A DNA stretch of 31,975 nt from JBIOJB01 sp044450465. Its GTDB lineage: Bacteria > Chloroflexota > Dormibacteria > Dormibacterales > Dormibacteraceae. This document shows, piece after piece, positions 1 through 7,736 of the stretch (the first letter of the stretch is position 1; each line of letters starts with the position of its first letter). The notes beneath the pieces were generated by a model. That model saw nothing but the letters and a program-made list of their open reading frames with translations, did not search any database and was not told the DNA's origin. The DNA lies in NCBI GenBank assembly GCA_044450465.1, contig JBIOJB010000024.1:1-31975 (forward strand). The letters are read 5' to 3'. Both the position numbers and the translations under genes were made by a program.

Positions 1-778
1 AGTCCTCACGGTCCGGCCCTACAAACATCAAATGCGCATCTGGATGACGTTTGGCGACTAACACGAATGCTGCGGCGAGGACGTCGAGTCCTTTGGAGTA
101 CGAAATCCGCCCCAAATACATGATGATTTGTTTGTCCGCAAGAGCTGGGTAGCGACTTCTGAATGTTCCCCGCTTTGGCAGCCCTTCGAACTTCTCGGAT
201 GGTAGGCCGAGGTCGATCACTGTCGAGGGCGCCGTCATTCCAAATCCTCTGGCCAACATCTGCTCGCCAACGGACATGAAGTGAATTGCTGCCGCTCCAT
301 TTAGATCTCGCCTCTCAAACATTTCGACATACAGACTCTTGATAGAGCGACTATGCGAATGAGTGGCAGGGTCGAGATTGCCATACGGAGAGATCACATA
401 GGGAACGTGGGCCTTGCGGCTCGCAGAGGACGCTACCAGGCTCGGGTAGAGATATATCGCATGAACGTGAACGACCTCGAAACCCGAAACCCGATCTCGT
501 AACCAATTACGTAGGCGGCTGGAAATCGCGAACCGCCGAATAATTCGTACAGGGACATGTCGGGCCCACCCGTCGATTGGAAAGTAGTGGACATCGATAT
601 TGCCGATCGACACTGGCTCCTCGAGAGGGACGTCCAGAACGTCGTCCCAATCTAGGTTCGTCGCAACGACGGTGACCTCGTGACCGAGTTCCTTCTGTTT
701 GCCGCATAAACCGTTGGCAAGCTCGACAACCCAGCCGTAGCTGGGAGCCATAGCAGTGAACACGTGGAGAATTCTCAT
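1..778 (-). CDS. GT4 family glycosyltransferase, C-terminus cut by window edge
   Basis: About 259 codons are visible, from an ATG at 778 to the window edge with no stop, so the C-terminal part lies outside. The protein starts MRILHVFTAMAPSYGW, the first beta-strand and glycine-poor loop of a GT-B fold. It continues through an acceptor domain with HVHAIYLYPS and VISPYGNLDP, and enters the second Rossmann domain at MYLGRISYSKGLDVL, which is typical of GT4 enzymes. It probably transfers a sugar from a nucleotide donor to a lipid-linked glycan on the cytoplasmic face. The donor-binding E-x7-E region is beyond the edge. It lies 96 bases downstream of the GT2 gene on the same strand, so it may be the last visible member of that polysaccharide operon. 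No strong ribosome binding site precedes the ATG. Codons such as TTA, CTA, ATA and AGA are frequent, unlike genes to the right. The family is secure; the substrate is unknown. Confidence 0.85.
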   Translation of the reverse strand, partial: MRILHVFTAMAPSYGWVVELANGLCGKQKELGHEVTVVATNLDWDDVLDVPLEEPVSIGNIDVHYFPIDGWARHVPVRIIRRFAISSRLRNWLRDRVSGFEVVHVHAIYLYPSLVASSASRKAHVPYVISPYGNLDPATHSHSRSIKSLYVEMFERRDLNGAAAIHFMSVGEQMLARGFGMTAPSTVIDLGLPSEKFEGLPKRGTFRSRYPALADKQIIMYLGRISYSKGLDVLAAAFVLVAKRHPDAHLMFVGPDRED

Positions 779-874
779 TTTGGCGACTCTGTCCGTGGGA
801 TCCAGTGGTCGCGTAAGGTAGCGTTCATGCCCTCAACTACTCATAGGTGAGCCATGAAGCGTGGTAAAGCTGGC

Positions 875-1771
875 CTAGTCTCGGGACTCGACCCGAGTTC
901 TCTCTTTTAGTTTAAGGGCAACTGCATATTCGTACGCTATACCTCTAACAAGTGCGAATCTCAGGCCAGCCATACCGTCAAGGAAGCCTAGACGGCCGAT
1001 GTAGAAAACAACGAACAGAATTGCGGGTCGCATCGGAACCCGTACCCAGACACGCTTTATGAGTTGCTTGCGTTTGAGCGGGTCAGCCCGCATCAGATCG
1101 CCGATCCCAAACCCGATGGGCTCGTTGCGGAGCTGAAAGTAGAGGTCGGCCTCTCTTGTTGAGTATGCGTTGTGCCTCCTGATGTACTCCTCAACTGAGA
1201 TATCACGGGTTTGAACGTATTGGGAGTCAAGCCTGCCGATCCGGCCCGTAAATATAGGCTGCTCATGAATGGCCTCATCGCATCGGTAGTTGCTGTGTCG
1301 AAACAACTTCAGCTGGTAGAGCTTGCCCAAGCTGTGCCTTAGCGGGCGACCCATGAAGTGGTATCGCTGGCTAATTAGAAAGCCGTCAACGTTGGCGCTC
1401 GCCAGCTTAGAGGCGATCTCATCTGCGAGGCTGGGCGGCACTATGTCGTCGGCATCCAGCATCAACACCCACTCATGGGCGAATTTGATGTTCGACATTG
1501 CCCAGTTTTGCTTGGCGCCTAGATCGCCGCTTCCGGTGAAAGGAACCTGCACAACCTTGTCCGTGAATTCGCGTGCTATGTCAACGGTCTTATCGCGACT
1601 GAATGAGTCAAGTACAACAATCTCTGCGGCCCAACGAACGCTTTCGAGGCATCTGCGAATGGTAGCCTCTTCATTTAGCGTGTTTACGAGCACGCTTAGA
1701 GATACGGATGGCCGCGCCAGCGCAAGCGTGGCCGTTTGAGCTGCACGTTTTGAAACGCGTCGCTCTCTCAA
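875..1771 (-). CDS. GT2 family glycosyltransferase (WaaE/KdtX-like)
   Basis: A 298-residue GT-A fold enzyme of polysaccharide assembly. The nucleotide-binding N-terminus reads LSVLVNTLNEEATIRRCLES (about 25-44), followed by VVLDSFSRDKT, and the metal-binding DxD is LDADD (about 105). The C-terminal third is hydrophobic (RPAILFVVFYIGRLGFLDG) and resembles the membrane-associated tail of WaaE-like GT2 proteins, which add a sugar to LPS core or exopolysaccharide. The start is a TTG at 1769-1771 that overlaps the stop of the upstream gene as TTGA. No ATG or GTG lies between it and the first beta-strand, so the TTG start is well supported. It is translationally coupled to the polymerase-like gene. 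The donor sugar cannot be told from sequence. Confidence 0.85.
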   Translation of the reverse strand: MRERRVSKRAAQTATLALARPSVSLSVLVNTLNEEATIRRCLESVRWAAEIVVLDSFSRDKTVDIAREFTDKVVQVPFTGSGDLGAKQNWAMSNIKFAHEWVLMLDADDIVPPSLADEIASKLASANVDGFLISQRYHFMGRPLRHSLGKLYQLKLFRHSNYRCDEAIHEQPIFTGRIGRLDSQYVQTRDISVEEYIRRHNAYSTREADLYFQLRNEPIGFGIGDLMRADPLKRKQLIKRVWVRVPMRPAILFVVFYIGRLGFLDGMAGLRFALVRGIAYEYAVALKLKERTRVESRD

Positions 1772-3063
1772 ACCGACACCGCGCTTGGGTAGGCCTGGGG
1801 ACTGCGTTCCTCTTTAACGGCCACATCATTGCGTGCAACAATCGGACAAAGCGCAATGATCATCGCTGCTGGCATCCAGGCGAAGCGCTGCTGGAGGAGA
1901 GGTGACGCCTGTGCATAGATCAGAAACCCTATGTACGAGAGACTTACCGAGCGTGCGAGCTCATCTGCACCAAAGATCCAAATCGCGCGAAGACCGATGG
2001 CAACCGCGATCAGTAGCACCCCAACGAGCCCGAGGGCACCAGCTCCCAGCCAAGCGACCAGGAGCATGTTCTCGGGGTAGAACGGGACGTACTTCTGCTC
2101 GCTGGCTGGGTCCAGCCCGACTCCTACCAAAGGATGCTGACTTATCACGTGAAGCGTCTCTGACGCTAGTTGTAGTCGAGTACCTAGGCTCGCAGTCGGA
2201 TTTGCAGCGGTGACCTGGGCGATTCTCTGAAGCGGAGAGCGAATGTGTATGGCGGGAGCCAAGGATGCAAGTAACAGCACCATCGCCGATGCCGCCGCCA
2301 CGACTATCCACGCAGTTCGGCGCCTCGAGCGAAGCGTCGCTAGCCACCCTACTCCAGTGACTAGAGTGACAATATATCCATCGACCGAGCCGGAGACCAA
2401 AATGCCGGCGAGAATTCCTGCCATGACCAGAACCCTAGCGATGATGCTTGTGGTTCGTGTTGAGGAAATGAGGAGAGATGCTGCGGGGGCAAATGCGAAC
2501 GAGCAGACAGCACCTAAATCGTTTGGATGCAGTGTTAGTCCACTCGCTCGCCCCACGTATGAGAAGTTCGGCGCTCCAAAAAGATGAACGTGAAAGAGTA
2601 CCTCCAGGACACCTGTGTATCCGACAATTGCCGCGCTCGCTGTCCAGGCTTGTACAGCAACCCGGATGCGGTTATAGGTCGGTAGCGTAACCAGGCCTAG
2701 GGCCAGCCAAAAGATGATCAGAAATATGAATCGAGCAAGTATCCCGAGTGACAGCGCGGGGAATGCAGACGCGTGGAGACTCACTGCGGTCCCGAGCACC
2801 AAAGCAGCGGCCCCGACGATGGCCAAGCGTGGTAATGCAACCACGGCGCGAACTAAAGCGCCAGGCGACAGAAGAATGGCCGCGATCATTGAACCACCGA
2901 ACAGCCAGTCCGACACTTCGACGTTCGCAACAGGGCGCCACGCTGTTGCGGCGACAGTGAGTGTCGCGATGATGTAGAGGCCGAACGCAAGGTTGTCCCT
3001 TCGGATGACGATCCTCAAGGAGGAGATGGAACCGCCGACGGTCGGTTGGACGGGACTAGCCAC
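1768..3063 (-). CDS. O-antigen ligase / Wzy-type polymerase-like membrane protein
   Basis: Up to 431 residues with about ten to twelve hydrophobic segments. A large loop near the C-terminus reads ISQHPLVGVGLDP...FYPENMLLVAWLGAGALG, which matches the layout of the Wzy_C/O-antigen ligase family (HPLxGxG then a short helix ending in an LG-rich membrane segment). Such proteins polymerise undecaprenyl-linked repeat units or ligate glycan to a carrier at the outer face of the membrane. Two starts are possible. A GTG at 3063 overlaps the flippase gene by 49 bases. A TTG at 3016-3018 overlaps the flippase stop as TTGA, the same junction used by the next gene downstream. Neither has a clear Shine-Dalgarno sequence. 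Coordinates use the longer form. Sequence alone does not separate polymerase from ligase. Confidence 0.8.
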   Translation of the reverse strand: MASPVQPTVGGSISSLRIVIRRDNLAFGLYIIATLTVAATAWRPVANVEVSDWLFGGSMIAAILLSPGALVRAVVALPRLAIVGAAALVLGTAVSLHASAFPALSLGILARFIFLIIFWLALGLVTLPTYNRIRVAVQAWTASAAIVGYTGVLEVLFHVHLFGAPNFSYVGRASGLTLHPNDLGAVCSFAFAPAASLLISSTRTTSIIARVLVMAGILAGILVSGSVDGYIVTLVTGVGWLATLRSRRRTAWIVVAAASAMVLLLASLAPAIHIRSPLQRIAQVTAANPTASLGTRLQLASETLHVISQHPLVGVGLDPASEQKYVPFYPENMLLVAWLGAGALGLVGVLLIAVAIGLRAIWIFGADELARSVSLSYIGFLIYAQASPLLQQRFAWMPAAMIIALCPIVARNDVAVKEERSPQAYPSAVSV

Positions 3064-4328
3064 GCCAATATGATTAACACTGCTAGCGCTCCGAAGTACG
3101 CAGCGATCAGGCTCTGAGCCATGCCATCAATGCCGTTCATGGCAACCCATCTGCGCGCCAGCAAGGCAAGAGCAAGCCACGTCGAGACCTCGGCTACGAT
3201 CGACGGTCCCATCCGCGCCGATCCTTTGAGGGCGTCTACGGCGATTCTGCGAATTGCGAGGAGGACCGCGGCCAAAAGCAGCAAGCGCCCGGCATCTGCA
3301 GCAGAACGATAGACGGTGCCGAAGAAGAAAACGATCAGCGTGGGCATCAGCACGAATACGGGTATTGAAACCAGAATGATCGCCGCTCCGACCACAAGCA
3401 CTATGCCGACTTGAAGGCGCCGGCGATGGTCAATCTGCGCCGCTGCCACTGACGGGAGGGTGACGTATCCAACGCTTTGTGCCAGGAAACGTGGGAAATT
3501 CGTGAACGAAGATGCAACAACGTAAGTCGCCAAAGCCGCCGGCGTAGTCCAGGCAGCCAGGAGAAGCTGATCGATTCGAAAGGCATCAATCGGATACACC
3601 GAGGCGACGTAACTTCGAACGCCATATGAGAGTAGGTTGGCGGATGAGGCCGAATCCGCCTTGGCCTGCGGCCGGAATGATTCGTAAGCTGCAACTGCAT
3701 GGAAGGCCGTAACCGCGCAGCCAATAATCTGGCCAAAAACGATCGCCGCCACAGCAGCGAGTATTTCACGGGGAAAGAAGATCCAGGCCGCGAGCGCCGC
3801 GGGGATCGTGGCGATTGTAGGTATCGGCCGACAAATATTTACGAGGGTGTAGCGACGGGCGGCTTGGAGGGCGGCAACGCAATATTCGATTGCCAGACCA
3901 AGGGGAGCGATGACCAGTGAGACGACCGCAGCCGGGTAGATCGTCGCGGGCACGTGAGGGAGGTATATCAACAGCAAGGTTAAATGAGCCACGAAACATC
4001 CGACGGCCTGAAGCCCAGCGACCTTGACAATCGTGGCCCCTGAGGCACGATGGTCGCCGTCGTCACGCGCGCCAAAATATGCGACAGCGGACGGGGCTCC
4101 TAAAGCGATAATTTGAAACAGAATTGCTGGAAACAAGACCAGCAACGCAAAGTAGCCTCGGTCGTTAACAGTGAGGCTCCGCGTGAACGCCACTCCAGTC
4201 AGAACCAAAGCAAGCTGAATCGTCAGCCCAGAAGCCGACGCCAGAGTTGTATGTCGCCTGACTGAGGAACGCGTAGGCCCACGCCAAGTTGTCTGCTCGG
4301 GGTCGGCCAGGCTATCTCCTGCGAACAA
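3015..4328 (-). CDS. Wzx/RfbX-type polysaccharide flippase
   Basis: A 437-residue integral membrane protein with about twelve to fourteen hydrophobic segments across the whole length. It has the MOP-superfamily pattern LASASGLTIQLALVLTGVAFTRSL in TM1 and LGAPSAVAYFGAR after TM2, where flippases carry a G(A/L)xxAxxxY motif. The expected role is moving undecaprenyl-diphosphate-linked oligosaccharide across the inner membrane. The reading frame opens with TTG at 4328. The first hydrophobic segment begins only at about residue 30, so a slightly later start cannot be excluded. It heads the minus-strand series flippase, polymerase, GT2, GT4. The 184 bases upstream (4329-4512) hold no recognisable gene and probably contain its promoter. 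A MATE transporter is less likely, given the neighbours. Confidence 0.8.
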   Translation of the reverse strand: MFAGDSLADPEQTTWRGPTRSSVRRHTTLASASGLTIQLALVLTGVAFTRSLTVNDRGYFALLVLFPAILFQIIALGAPSAVAYFGARDDGDHRASGATIVKVAGLQAVGCFVAHLTLLLIYLPHVPATIYPAAVVSLVIAPLGLAIEYCVAALQAARRYTLVNICRPIPTIATIPAALAAWIFFPREILAAVAAIVFGQIIGCAVTAFHAVAAYESFRPQAKADSASSANLLSYGVRSYVASVYPIDAFRIDQLLLAAWTTPAALATYVVASSFTNFPRFLAQSVGYVTLPSVAAAQIDHRRRLQVGIVLVVGAAIILVSIPVFVLMPTLIVFFFGTVYRSAADAGRLLLLAAVLLAIRRIAVDALKGSARMGPSIVAEVSTWLALALLARRWVAMNGIDGMAQSLIAAYFGALAVLIILAWLVPSNRPSAVPSPP

Positions 4329-4512
4329 GTGGGTACTCAGTCCAGATTATGGGTTGAGACTCGATGGCCTCGGGCAGCGGTTGCCAAGGAGGTCGCGCTT
4401 CTGTTTGTGTGAGCGGCGACTTTAGTCGAGCAGCGACAGCCGCCGCCGATGAATCGACGAATGAACCAAGGAGCGGGATTAACAAACCCGTTGGCGATCC
4501 TAGGTGAAGGGC

Positions 4513-5367
4513 CTACTCGGCGAGTGCTACGGCAGAAATTTCTACTCCCTGATTGAGTACATTCAGAGCGGGGCTGGTCACGGTGCCGACGTGCGTATGC
4601 GCCGTGGCACCGAGTATCTCCTCCTCACGCTCTGTACGTTTCGTCGCGAGAGCGCCGTTCACCAAACCGCCCTTTCCGAGGATCACAACTGGGACCGTCT
4701 TAACTAGGATTTTGGCGTCGAGTGTCAGCGACCAGCTGCTGACATATTGCAAGTCGAGTTGGACGCGATTTTGGAGATTAGGGTCTGACCGTGCATTCAC
4801 CTGCCAGAGCCCGGTCAGCCCCGGGCGTACAGATAGCCTGGCGTCGTGTTCAAGGTCGGTGTTCGGCAGTTCGTGCGCATCATGCGGCCTTGGTCCGACA
4901 AGGCTCATTTGGCCGACGACTATGTTAAGGATCTGCGGAAGCTCATCCAGGCTATATCTGCGGAGCCACTTGCCCAATCGGGTGACTCGAGGATCGTCGG
5001 GAATCTTGGTCATGCCACTGGCGAGGTTGAGGTGGGAGAGTTCGTCAAGTCGGAGCTCGGCGTCCTTGACCATGGTTCGGAATTTGAGCATCGCGAATGG
5101 CTTCCCGTGGCGCCCAATTCGGGTAGGGCGGAACAGGGCCGGTCCGGGCGAGTCCACCACAATCGCAACCCCGATTGCGAGCATGAGAGGCAAAGTCAGC
5201 GTAGCCAGCACGACTCCCAGCGACACGTCAAGGCAGCGCTTAACGGCAAGACCCAAGGTATCCCTAGCCAAAAGATGCGCCCCTTTGCACTCACTAAGCC
5301 GGACGGTTGGCGGCCAGTTTACGTGGACGGAGGGTGCATCTCCTAACTCATCCTTGTCAAGACCCAA
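4513..5367 (-). CDS. Undecaprenyl-phosphate sugar-1-phosphate transferase, short form
   Basis: A 284-residue initiating phosphoglycosyl transferase (bacterial sugar transferase family, PF02397 type). It moves a sugar-1-phosphate from a nucleotide sugar to undecaprenyl phosphate, the first step of glycan repeat synthesis. In order: a membrane re-entrant helix after VKRCLDVSLG (about 42-70), the motif FAMLKFRTM, the catalytic Asp-Glu pair in SLDELPQ, the SLVGPRP motif, and RPGLTGLWQV. It lacks the four-helix N-terminal region of WcaJ/WbaP and keeps only the catalytic module plus an unusual 40-50 residue C-terminal tail. An in-frame TGA lies just upstream, so TTG at 5367 is the earliest possible start. 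The first ATG would fall inside the membrane helix and is too late. It has its own unit upstream of the flippase series. Confidence 0.88.
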   Translation of the reverse strand: MGLDKDELGDAPSVHVNWPPTVRLSECKGAHLLARDTLGLAVKRCLDVSLGVVLATLTLPLMLAIGVAIVVDSPGPALFRPTRIGRHGKPFAMLKFRTMVKDAELRLDELSHLNLASGMTKIPDDPRVTRLGKWLRRYSLDELPQILNIVVGQMSLVGPRPHDAHELPNTDLEHDARLSVRPGLTGLWQVNARSDPNLQNRVQLDLQYVSSWSLTLDAKILVKTVPVVILGKGGLVNGALATKRTEREEEILGATAHTHVGTVTSPALNVLNQGVEISAVALAE

Positions 5368-5642
5368 ATTGCGTCAGCCACCGAGCAGATGTTCTAGTCC
5401 GTCTGGCGCAACAAGAATTGCATGCGTCTCCGAACGCTCGTTAAGAACCTACTACTTGCGTTCTGGCCATTGGCGTGATACAAAAACGGCGCCGATCTTT
5501 TCTTAGGGGAGGAGGAGCACGCGTACTCATCGTTTGTTAAGCTGTGGAACCTAATCAACTCGTTAACGGTGGTTTCTGGCGTGTCGCGGCGACCAGGAGC
5601 TGAGCACTTCCGCGGGAACCCAAAACTAACGGAGGAGCCAGG

Positions 5643-6590
5643 ATGTTGAAGAGACTGTCGATCAAGGGCCTTATGCCGGCTGCAGGCGTGTCTGCTGCTT
5701 TGGCTCTGGCCTGCCTTCTGCCGGCAGCTCCTGTTGCCGCGGTGCTTGCCTCGTACGCTTCTTACAGTTACGGCGGGATTCTGAAGTCCGGACCGGCTGC
5801 GGCTTCTCCTTCGTCGGCGGCCGCCAATGTGTTCGTACACGGGACGAACGACGGCCTGTGGCAGGCGAAGTTTGTTAGCGGCGCGTTTACTGGTTGGACC
5901 TCCCTGGGTGGCACCTTCATCCTCGACCCCGGGGCTACTGCAGCGGCAGCAACTACTGACACATTCGTCGCAGTCGAAGGAACCGGTGGAACGGTGTGGA
6001 CCCAGTACTCGATCGACAACGGCCAAACCTTCGGCGGGTGGGTCTCGCAGGGCGGAGTCACGATTGCCGGTCCTGCAGCGGCAGCTTCGTTCGTGGGCGG
6101 CGTGCTTCGGGTGGATCTGTTCGTCGTTGGTAGCGATGGTTCCATGTGGTACAAGACGTCGGCCGACGGCACCACCTTCGGAGCGTGGACGCACCTCGGT
6201 ACCGGAGTGGTCACCGAGCGGCCGGGCGCGATTGCCTGGCAGCTCAACACTGTGACCCTGTTCGTCCGTGGTACCGACAACGGCCTTTGGACGATTGATT
6301 TCACCAACGGAGTGCCGGGTGCCTGGACGTCGCTGGGTGGCACCCTCTACTCAGGCGTCGCAGCCACCTCGTGCGCCTCTGGCCTGATGGACATCTACGT
6401 GGTCGGAACTGGCGGGGCCTTGTGGCACCGCGGTTACAACACTGGCTGGCAGGGTTGGGACCAGAACGGCCTCGGCGGCACCTGGACCTCCAACCTCGGC
6501 GCTGAGTGCCAGGCTGGAACGAAGGTCGTCACCGTATTCGGAAAGGGAACCGACAACGCCCTCTGGAGCTGGAACGCACCGGGGAGCTAA
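5643..6590 (+). CDS. Secreted stand-alone PLL/tectonin-like beta-propeller protein
   Basis: A 315-residue exported protein. A hydrophobic signal sequence occupies about 1-35 (MLKRLSIKGLMPA..., ending near APVAA). The rest is made of six repeats of about 45 residues built around F-V-x-G-T-D-N-G-L-W and W-x-S-L-G-G, as in PLL (Photorhabdus lectin) and tectonin propellers. The first half-repeat (YGGILKSGP) complements the last one (VFGKGTDNALW), as expected if the ring closes by a strand exchange. Blade two carries SIDNGQTF, close to an Asp-box. Two cysteines sit in the last blades (ATSC, GAEC). A strong Shine-Dalgarno (GGAGG, 5631-5635) precedes ATG 5643. The 275 bases upstream hold no gene. 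The probable role is carbohydrate binding outside the cell. The ligand is unknown, and a structural surface protein is the alternative. Confidence 0.82.
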   Translation: MLKRLSIKGLMPAAGVSAALALACLLPAAPVAAVLASYASYSYGGILKSGPAAASPSSAAANVFVHGTNDGLWQAKFVSGAFTGWTSLGGTFILDPGATAAAATTDTFVAVEGTGGTVWTQYSIDNGQTFGGWVSQGGVTIAGPAAAASFVGGVLRVDLFVVGSDGSMWYKTSADGTTFGAWTHLGTGVVTERPGAIAWQLNTVTLFVRGTDNGLWTIDFTNGVPGAWTSLGGTLYSGVAATSCASGLMDIYVVGTGGALWHRGYNTGWQGWDQNGLGGTWTSNLGAECQAGTKVVTVFGKGTDNALWSWNAPGS

Positions 6591-6615
6591 TCAACACAGC
6601 ACTTAGCAGTTAGGC

Positions 6616-6659
6616 ACTCGCCTGCGGCACCTCGTATGCCGCAGGCGAGTTTCGTTTTT
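6616..6659 (+). terminator. Rho-independent terminator
   Basis: A perfect 14-base inverted repeat (6616-6629 and 6637-6650) with a 7-base loop is followed by TTCGTTTTT. It lies 25 bases after the stop of the first stand-alone propeller gene. The second propeller gene therefore probably has its own transcript, or depends on read-through. Confidence 0.9.
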
Positions 6660-6682
6660 CAGGGGACACATGGGAGGGCGCG

Positions 6683-7627
6683 ATGTTCAAGAGGCTCTGG
6701 CTTGGAGGCCTGGTACCGGCCCTCATCGTGTCCGCCGTGTTGGGCTTCGCGTGGGTGGCCTCCGCCGGTGGCCCGAGCTCGATGGCGCGTGCGGTTGGGT
6801 ACGGCTACAGCGCCAGGGGGACTGTGCTCGGGCAGCCCGACGTCGAGGCGGCGCCTCCGGCGACCACCGAGGACATCTTCGTCCGGGGCAGCGATTACGG
6901 GCTGTGGCAGAACACCTGGGATGGCGCCGCGTTCGGTGGCTGGATCCAGTTGACCGGGGTTCTGACGTCCGACCCTGGTGCGGCTTCTACGTCCGGGATT
7001 AGCAAGCACGTCTTTGTGCGCGGTACTGACTTCGGGCTCTGGGAGAACAGCTGGAACGGCACCACGTGGTCCTGGTCGTCCTTGAGTGGGGTCCTGACCT
7101 CCGGGCCCGACGCGGACGTTCAGTCCGGCACGACTCCGATCATCGATGTCTACGTCACCGGCACCGACGGTCGAGCGGTCTGGCGCCGGCAATCCTCTGA
7201 CCAGGGCGCCACCTGGACGGCCTGGGAGTCGGTGGGGGGCGGTGGAACGACCGACCCAGGTTCGGTCTCCTGGGGAGCCGGGCGCTCGGACGTATTCATC
7301 GGCGGCAACGACAACAACGGCCTGTGGCATCGGGCGTGGACCATGGCGGGCGGCTGGGGAGCCTGGGAATCGCTCGGCGGCTCGATCACCTCCGAGCCTG
7401 ACGCCGCATCGTGCTCCAGTGGGCACATGGACGTGTTCGTGCGCGGAACCGACGGAGGGCTATGGCAGCGGGGCTACAACGGCGGCTGGGGGCCATGGAC
7501 GGCTCTCGGAGGTCTCTACCCGTCCGGCGCCTCCGCGGTGTGCAGGCCGGGGACCAACATCATCGATCTGTTCGCCCTCGGCGTGGACGGTTCGCTCCAC
7601 TGGGCACTCGCGGTGAACGCCACTTAG
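6683..7627 (+). CDS. Secreted stand-alone PLL-like beta-propeller protein, tandem paralogue
   Basis: A 314-residue paralogue of the preceding gene, sharing the signal-peptide pattern (MFKRLWLGGLVPALIVSA against MLKRLSIKGLMPA) and the same fold plan. Six blade motifs are visible: YGLWQNTW, FGLWENSW, RAVWRRQ, NGLWHRAW, GGLWQRGY and a degenerate GSLHW. Blade three contains an exact Asp-box, SSDQGATW, which is not typical of PLL repeats. The conserved cysteines AASC and AVC are present in the last two blades. GGGAGG at 6670-6675 lies 7 bases before ATG 6683 and supports that start. The gene arose by tandem duplication but has diverged well beyond recent copying. An extracellular glycan-binding role is likely. 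No enzyme motif is seen. Confidence 0.82.
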   Translation: MFKRLWLGGLVPALIVSAVLGFAWVASAGGPSSMARAVGYGYSARGTVLGQPDVEAAPPATTEDIFVRGSDYGLWQNTWDGAAFGGWIQLTGVLTSDPGAASTSGISKHVFVRGTDFGLWENSWNGTTWSWSSLSGVLTSGPDADVQSGTTPIIDVYVTGTDGRAVWRRQSSDQGATWTAWESVGGGGTTDPGSVSWGAGRSDVFIGGNDNNGLWHRAWTMAGGWGAWESLGGSITSEPDAASCSSGHMDVFVRGTDGGLWQRGYNGGWGPWTALGGLYPSGASAVCRPGTNIIDLFALGVDGSLHWALAVNAT

Positions 7628-7640
7628 TGCAATAGCGCCG

Positions 7641-7679
7641 ACCCCCACCCCGACCATCCCCATGACGGGGGGAGGGGGT
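7641..7679. other. Imperfect C-tract/G-tract inverted repeat
   Basis: ACCCCCACCCCG (7641-7652) pairs imperfectly with a G-rich stretch at 7666-7679 across a 13-base loop. There is no T-run after it, so it is not a standard intrinsic terminator on the plus strand. It may still stabilise the mRNA end of the second propeller gene or insulate it from the next promoter. Confidence 0.35.
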
Positions 7680-7695
7680 AACGCACACGTTCGGT

Positions 7696-7725
7696 TTGAC
7701 CTGCCCCTGACACGACCTGTACAGT
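7696..7725 (+). promoter_or_regulatory. Sigma70-type promoter of the GH18-PLL gene
   Basis: TTGACC (7696-7701) and TACAGT (7720-7725) are separated by 18 bases, a good match to -35 and -10 boxes. Transcription would start near 7732, only about 5 bases before ATG 7737. The message would thus be leaderless or nearly so, which agrees with the absence of a Shine-Dalgarno sequence. Confidence 0.5.
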
Positions 7726-7736
7726 GCGTCACCCGT

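Noticed and set aside
4553..5506. Plus-strand open frame opposite the short sugar transferase
   Set aside because: Ser/Arg/Pro-rich translation without motifs. The minus strand has all catalytic motifs of a phosphoglycosyl transferase.
7662..7736. Start of the GH18-PLL gene at ATG 7662
   Set aside because: It precedes the probable promoter, has no ribosome binding site, and adds 25 residues ahead of a normal signal peptide.
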